From NCBI GenBank assembly GCA_018711775.1, contig DVHV01000153.1, positions 1 to 10,021 on the forward strand: a DNA stretch of 10,021 nucleotides, read 5' to 3'. Both the position numbers and the translations under genes were made by a program. Source of the stretch: Candidatus Onthocola stercoravium. GTDB taxonomy: Bacteria > Bacillota_I > Bacilli_A > RF39 > UBA660. How positions within the stretch are numbered: the stretch's first letter is position 1; each line of letters opens with the position of its first letter. This document shows, piece by piece, positions 6,909 through 10,021 of the stretch. A model generated the notes under the pieces. It was given only the letters and a program-made list of their open reading frames with translations, made no database searches and was not told where the DNA came from.

Positions 6909-8159
6909 TTAAATGTTACCTAAAATCCAATCAACTATTTCATTTTCGTCAACTTTTATCTCTTCTTTAGTAGCATTATCTTTAATATTTACTAAGCCCT
7001 TTTGTAAATCTTCATTATTTAAGATAATTAAGAACTTGGCATTCAATTTATCAGCAATTTTAAATTGAGATTTCATACTCAAATTTGCACTATTTATTTC
7101 TGTTGCTACATTATTAAGTCTTAAATATTGAGCGATTTCCAAGGCATGAATCTTTTCTTCTTCACTAACACTCATAATATAAACATCGATTGGCACTTCT
7201 AAATTTTTAACATCAATATTATTTTTAATATTTAAAATAATTCTTTCAATACCCATAGCAAAGCCAACTGCAGGAATACTTGGACCATCAAGGTTTTCTA
7301 CTAAATGGTTATATCTACCTCCCCCACCGAGTGTTACTCCATCACTATCTGATGTATACTCCCAAACATTTTCATCATAATAATCAAGGCCTCGAACAAT
7401 TTTCTCATTTACTTCATAGTTGATATCTAACACATTTAAGTAATTCTTAAGTTTTTCAAAACGGTCTTTACTTTCTTTACTTAAATAATCACTAATTTTA
7501 GGAGTATTTTTAAGTATTTCACTATCTTTATCAACTTTACAATCAAGTATTCTTAATGGATTAGTATTAATTCTATTTTGGCAATCTTCACATAATTCAT
7601 TTATATGAGGTTTTAAATAATTAACTAATGCTTCCGTATAATTCTTTCTTGATTCCGAATCCCCAAGAGAATTAATGGCAACAGTTGCTTCTATTCCTAA
7701 ATTATTAAGTAGGTAATATCCAACACTAATTACTTCCGCATCTATCATTGGATCATTCGAATTAAATGCTTCTACTCCAAATTGGGTAAACTCTCTATTT
7801 CTACCCGATTGTGGTCTTTCATAACGATACATTGTTCCGTTATAATAAAGTTTAATAGCATCATTTCTATTACCATATAGCTTATTTTCAATTAAACTAC
7901 GAACTACCCCAGCAGTTCCTTCAGGTCTTAAAGTTATATTTCTATTACCCCGATCTATAAAATCATAAGTTTCTTTAGTAACAATATCTGTTCCTTCACC
8001 AACACTACGATGGAATAACTCACTTGCCTCAAATATAGGTGTTCTAATTGGTTCATAATTAAAATTTGACATCATATCCTCAATTTCATGAGTAATGTAG
8101 GCATATATTTTAGCATCTATCCCCATTAAATCGTAGGTACCTTTAGGTTTTGTAATCAT
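6909..8159 (-). CDS. hisS: Histidyl-tRNA synthetase
   Basis: A 416-residue class II synthetase that charges tRNA-His. The N-terminus MITKPKGTYD is typical. Motif 2 is YRYERPQSGRNREFTQFGVE (111-130), the histidine-specific loops are RGLDYY (256-261) and GGGGRYNHLV (278-287), and motif 3 is PAVGFAMGIERI (296-307). The C-terminal alpha/beta anticodon domain starts at about residue 325 (PIDVYIMSV). The residues after RGLDYY read DENVWE, where most relatives have a T-x-T-V-F-E type sequence. The start at 8159 is chosen over an in-frame ATG at 8213, because AAAGGA precedes it and the earlier 18 codons would run through a terminator and promoter. It is the first gene of the translation operon; no T-box leader fits in the 54-base gap upstream. 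Confidence 0.96.
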   Translation of the reverse strand: MITKPKGTYDLMGIDAKIYAYITHEIEDMMSNFNYEPIRTPIFEASELFHRSVGEGTDIVTKETYDFIDRGNRNITLRPEGTAGVVRSLIENKLYGNRNDAIKLYYNGTMYRYERPQSGRNREFTQFGVEAFNSNDPMIDAEVISVGYYLLNNLGIEATVAINSLGDSESRKNYTEALVNYLKPHINELCEDCQNRINTNPLRILDCKVDKDSEILKNTPKISDYLSKESKDRFEKLKNYLNVLDINYEVNEKIVRGLDYYDENVWEYTSDSDGVTLGGGGRYNHLVENLDGPSIPAVGFAMGIERIILNIKNNIDVKNLEVPIDVYIMSVSEEEKIHALEIAQYLRLNNVATEINSANLSMKSQFKIADKLNAKFLIILNNEDLQKGLVNIKDNATKEEIKVDENEIVDWILGNI

Positions 8160-8184
8160 ATTATCAATCCTTTCACATATATTT

Positions 8185-8213
8185 ATTTTATCATTAGAAA
8201 AAAGAAAGTGCAA
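8185..8213 (-). promoter_or_regulatory. hisS: Promoter of the hisS-asnS-gatCAB operon
   Basis: On the minus strand an extended -10, TGATAAAAT (8185-8193), lies 17 bases from a weak -35, TTGCAC (8208-8213). Transcription would start near 8178, about 19 bases before the hisS ATG, with AAAGGA in the leader. The -35 lies in the right arm of the terminator of the preceding gene. Confidence 0.55.
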
Positions 8214-8233
8214 TCAATTTAAAGTGCACTTTC
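8204..8233 (-). terminator. Intrinsic terminator of the methyltransferase-like gene
   Basis: Arms GAAAGTGCA and TGCACTTTC (9 perfect pairs) surround a 12-base loop and are followed by six T on the transcribed strand. The left arm lies in the last codons of the gene and its stop codon is in the loop. The palindrome AAAGTGCACTTT at 8221-8232 overlaps the stem. Confidence 0.85.
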
Positions 8234-8942
8234 TATCTTTAGGATATTTTATTTTGGGAAACTCTCTTTTTAATACAGTTATAACTGGTGCTGTTGTATA
8301 GTAATAAGAACTAGTTTCATCTACTTCTACTTTATATCCTTTATCTTCTAAAGATTTTAATTCATCAATTGTTTTTTCAAGATAATAATAAAATTCTATT
8401 CTATTAAGATGTCTATTAAATCTACATGGACAAGTTTGTATACACATATCTGTTGGAGAACTCATCACTTTTTTTACTATTTCATCAAATGCTTCACAGG
8501 GACAATGCGCTAGTATTAAATCATACATACTAGTATCCATACTACTTTCAAATTTCTTATTTAATAATTTTATATTACTTAAAGGTAAATTAATAATTTT
8601 AGGATCAATACAGGTAATACTATATTCCATTTTATATAGCTCATTCATTATTATAGCCAGCCCCGGTATATATCCACTTGCTACTTCAAGTATTTTTCTT
8701 CTAGATAAATCGGGGAATTTAGAATGTAACAATTCTATAAAATACATAAATATATTTCCATTACTTATATATCTTTTAGTAAACAAATAACTATATATTT
8801 GCAACATAAAATCATATGAATATACTTCATTTATATCAAATTCTTCACCAAAAAATCTTTGTACATATTCAGAATACTTATCTTTATTATCTTTAATATA
8901 TTTATTTAATATTATTTTTTCTTCTTCAGTTAATCCGAACAT
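8214..8942 (-). CDS. Class I SAM methyltransferase-like protein with two CPC motifs
   Basis: A 242-residue cytoplasmic protein. ILEVASGYIPGLAI (84-97) looks like motif I of a Rossmann-fold S-adenosylmethionine methyltransferase. The acidic end of strand 2 is CIDPKI (111-116), and DLILAHCPCEA (141-151) stands where motif IV is expected. Residues 1-75 are helical and acidic. Unusual are two Cys-Pro-Cys motifs, at 147-149 and 171-173, close together near the presumed active site and able to bind a metal or form a redox pair. The glycine-poor motif I leaves catalytic activity open, and the substrate is unknown. A strong ribosome site (AAAGGTGAT) precedes the ATG. With its own promoter and terminator it appears to be transcribed alone. 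Confidence 0.65.
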   Translation of the reverse strand: MFGLTEEEKIILNKYIKDNKDKYSEYVQRFFGEEFDINEVYSYDFMLQIYSYLFTKRYISNGNIFMYFIELLHSKFPDLSRRKILEVASGYIPGLAIIMNELYKMEYSITCIDPKIINLPLSNIKLLNKKFESSMDTSMYDLILAHCPCEAFDEIVKKVMSSPTDMCIQTCPCRFNRHLNRIEFYYYLEKTIDELKSLEDKGYKVEVDETSSYYYTTAPVITVLKREFPKIKYPKDRKCTLN

Positions 8943-8968
8943 AAAATATCACCTTTTTGTTGGAAAAT

Positions 8969-8997
8969 ATTTTAGTGTGGATTATCAAAATTGTCAA
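8969..8997 (-). promoter_or_regulatory. Sigma-A-type promoter of the methyltransferase-like gene
   Basis: On the minus strand a perfect TTGACA (8992-8997) lies exactly 17 bases from TAAAAT (8969-8974). Transcription would begin near 8962, giving a leader of about 20 bases with AAAGGTGAT before the ATG at 8942. Confidence 0.8.
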
Positions 8998-9011
8998 TTA
9001 TGTTATTTTAC

Positions 9012-9027
9012 TTTCCTAATCAGGAAA
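9012..9027 (-). other. Small hairpin at the end of the surface-protein gene
   Basis: TTTCCT (9012-9017) and AGGAAA (9022-9027) can pair as a 6-base stem with a 4-base loop that carries part of the TGA stop. No U-run follows, so it is a poor intrinsic terminator. A short hairpin just after the variable 3' end is also a feature of some diversity-generating retroelement targets, though this stem is weak and may be chance. Confidence 0.35.
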
Positions 9028-10021
9028 TACGATATGGGTCAGTTTGAGTTCCGGTGCCTGAGACATAAGTAACATCGGGATTTAGGTAAAAGGACGGCCG
9101 CACGACAAGCGCACGAGTCACAAAGCCGTAGGAGCCGTAATTGTTGAACACATAGCCTGTGCGATCCACAATGAACACGTAATCCGAACCGTCCGTTCTA
9201 CGAGAAATTGTCCATTCTGTTGAGCCCAGATATAACCAATTATTATTTTTTACATTTGTTCCATCATAATCCTCCAATGCTGTTGTCCAATTACTTGGTG
9301 ATGTTGCATACCCATAATCTGATACATACATTAACCCTATTTTCATACTATCTGTTGTACCACTTGAACTACTTCCTACTTCTGTATTGTAATATTGTTT
9401 TGCTGTATATGAAGTATTTCTTGCCATTCCCCCGACTTGCCAACTGTGCATTGCTATTTTACTACTCCACGTACTTCCTAACGAATTTAAATATGTGCTA
9501 TTTAATGTACTTTTTATATCACTACTACTCCAAGTATTATCTAATTCTGCATCCCATGCATAATTACCATAACTTTTTGTTTTGATTAGTTTTACTTGGT
9601 CGCCAAACACCCCAATGATTCGGTGTAAATTCGCACCTGGGCATGTTGCTGCATCTGAACCAAAACAAACATAATTATTAGGATTTGCTCCAGTATATCG
9701 ATATGAATTATCTCCCGCTTCTTGGTCAGCATTGGTATAACTTCCACTACCATTATGGTAATATAAGCCATCAGTTCCCTCTCCATATGTTGAATAGAAT
9801 GTTTTTACACAATCCGCTAAATAATCTCCATTTGAGCATACTTTTGCTAATGTTATAGGATTTTCGGTAGTACCGCTAATACTTTTTTGACTCGATGAAT
9901 GCCCTGCTGTATCTTTTACATATACTTTAAAGTTATAAGTTGTATTAACACTTAATCCTGTAAATGTATAACTGCTACTTGTACTATTTACCCATGTTGC
10001 CCCATTATCTTTAGAATAATA
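9020..10021 (-). CDS. C-terminal part of a large secreted surface protein (fibronectin-III-like repeat plus variable C-terminal domain)
   Basis: The frame is open to the right window edge, so only the last 333 residues are seen and the N-terminus lies outside. Residues 1-53 (counted from the edge) resemble a fibronectin type III repeat: SKDNGATW, YTFTGLSVNTTYNFKVYVKD, then a T-G-H-S-S-S linker. A cysteine-bearing module follows (C62, C71, C119, C127) with GLYYHNGSGSY, YRYTGANPNNYVCFGSDAATC and NLHRIIGVFGDQVKLIK. After it come many short W-, Y- and S-rich blocks (HSWQVGGMARN, GLMYVSDYGYA, NNNWLYLGSTEWTISRR) and a C-terminal segment VVRPSFYLNPDVTYVSGTGTQTDPYRIS. From memory, this layout is common in repeated surface proteins of low-GC gut bacteria; an adhesin-like role is inferred. 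A GTG at 9610 is not a separate start. The final 200 or so bases differ sharply in composition. Confidence 0.8.
   Translation of the reverse strand, partial: YYSKDNGATWVNSTSSSYTFTGLSVNTTYNFKVYVKDTAGHSSSQKSISGTTENPITLAKVCSNGDYLADCVKTFYSTYGEGTDGLYYHNGSGSYTNADQEAGDNSYRYTGANPNNYVCFGSDAATCPGANLHRIIGVFGDQVKLIKTKSYGNYAWDAELDNTWSSSDIKSTLNSTYLNSLGSTWSSKIAMHSWQVGGMARNTSYTAKQYYNTEVGSSSSGTTDSMKIGLMYVSDYGYATSPSNWTTALEDYDGTNVKNNNWLYLGSTEWTISRRTDGSDYVFIVDRTGYVFNNYGSYGFVTRALVVRPSFYLNPDVTYVSGTGTQTDPYRIS
9021..9230 (-). other. GC-rich 3' patch of the surface-protein gene, possible variable region
   Basis: By hand count 9031-9230 has 99 G/C in 200 bases, against 63 in 200 for 9231-9430. The patch encodes the last 70 or so residues. 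Coding-strand adenine is scarce in 9091-9200 (18 of 110), and codons ending in C (TTC, TAC, GGC, CGC, TCC) are frequent, unlike most of the gene upstream. This fits a recently exchanged cassette, or the variable region of a diversity-generating retroelement in which adenines of a template were replaced; it does not prove either. Confidence 0.55.

Noticed and set aside
8160..8213. Longer start for hisS at 8213
   Set aside because: These codons cover the terminator and promoter region, and the normal HisRS N-terminus begins at 8159 with a good ribosome site.
8160..8213. T-box riboswitch in front of hisS
   Set aside because: The gap is far too short and is already explained by a terminator and a promoter.
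9208..9585. Open frame on the plus strand opposite the surface-protein gene
   Set aside because: Its product is an implausible run of Leu, Tyr, His and Phe without a ribosome site, and the minus-strand frame there has clear protein motifs.
9592..9786. Open frame on the minus strand in a different phase, and a possible separate gene starting at the GTG at 9610
   Set aside because: The main frame is uninterrupted from the window edge to 9020 and carries the conserved-looking cysteine module across this stretch, so both are by-products.
1..10021. CRISPR array, tRNA or rRNA gene, insertion sequence, or a template repeat with reverse transcriptase
   Set aside because: I saw no regularly spaced repeats, transposase or reverse-transcriptase motifs, tRNA-like cloverleaf or second copy of the GC-rich patch in the window.

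Overview
The window looks like a chromosomal piece of a low-GC (about 30%), Firmicutes-type bacterium, probably an uncultured host-associated Bacilli or Mollicutes relative. The reasons are the AT-rich codon use, strong Shine-Dalgarno sequences (AAGGAG, GGTGAT), sigma-A-like promoters, a GatCAB amidotransferase and secreted repeat-type surface proteins. TGA ends several genes cleanly, so the standard bacterial code applies rather than the Mycoplasma code. The taxonomic placement is inference.

Layout, left to right. A small membrane-anchored or secreted protein on the minus strand (35-361) appears truncated by a frameshift. A 209-base divergent intergenic region with repeated TATCA/TGATA boxes separates it from a 59-residue ribbon-helix-helix regulator on the plus strand (571-750), the only plus-strand gene. 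This regulator converges tail to tail on gatB with no gap, and the two gene ends together form a bidirectional terminator (737-772).

From 8159 down to 751 runs a leftward translation operon: hisS, asnS, an unrecognised 291-residue protein, a P-loop kinase-like protein, a frameshifted remnant of a small gene, then gatC, gatA and gatB. Most junctions overlap or are very short. The products charge tRNA-His and tRNA-Asn and convert mischarged Glu-tRNA-Gln to Gln-tRNA-Gln. Because AsnRS is present, GatCAB probably serves mainly glutamine; no glnS is in the window. The operon's likely promoter lies partly inside the terminator of the preceding gene, which leaves no room for a T-box riboswitch.

Upstream is a monocistronic methyltransferase-like protein (8214-8942) with two CPC motifs and a near-consensus promoter. 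The right end (9020-10021) is the C-terminal 333 residues of a large secreted surface protein with a fibronectin-III-like repeat. Its last 200 or so bases are about 50% GC against about 31% just upstream. That patch encodes the C-terminal domain, is poor in adenine on the coding strand and is followed by a small hairpin. This is the most intriguing part of the window: it could be the variable region of a diversity-generating retroelement or another recombined cassette. No reverse transcriptase or template repeat is visible here.
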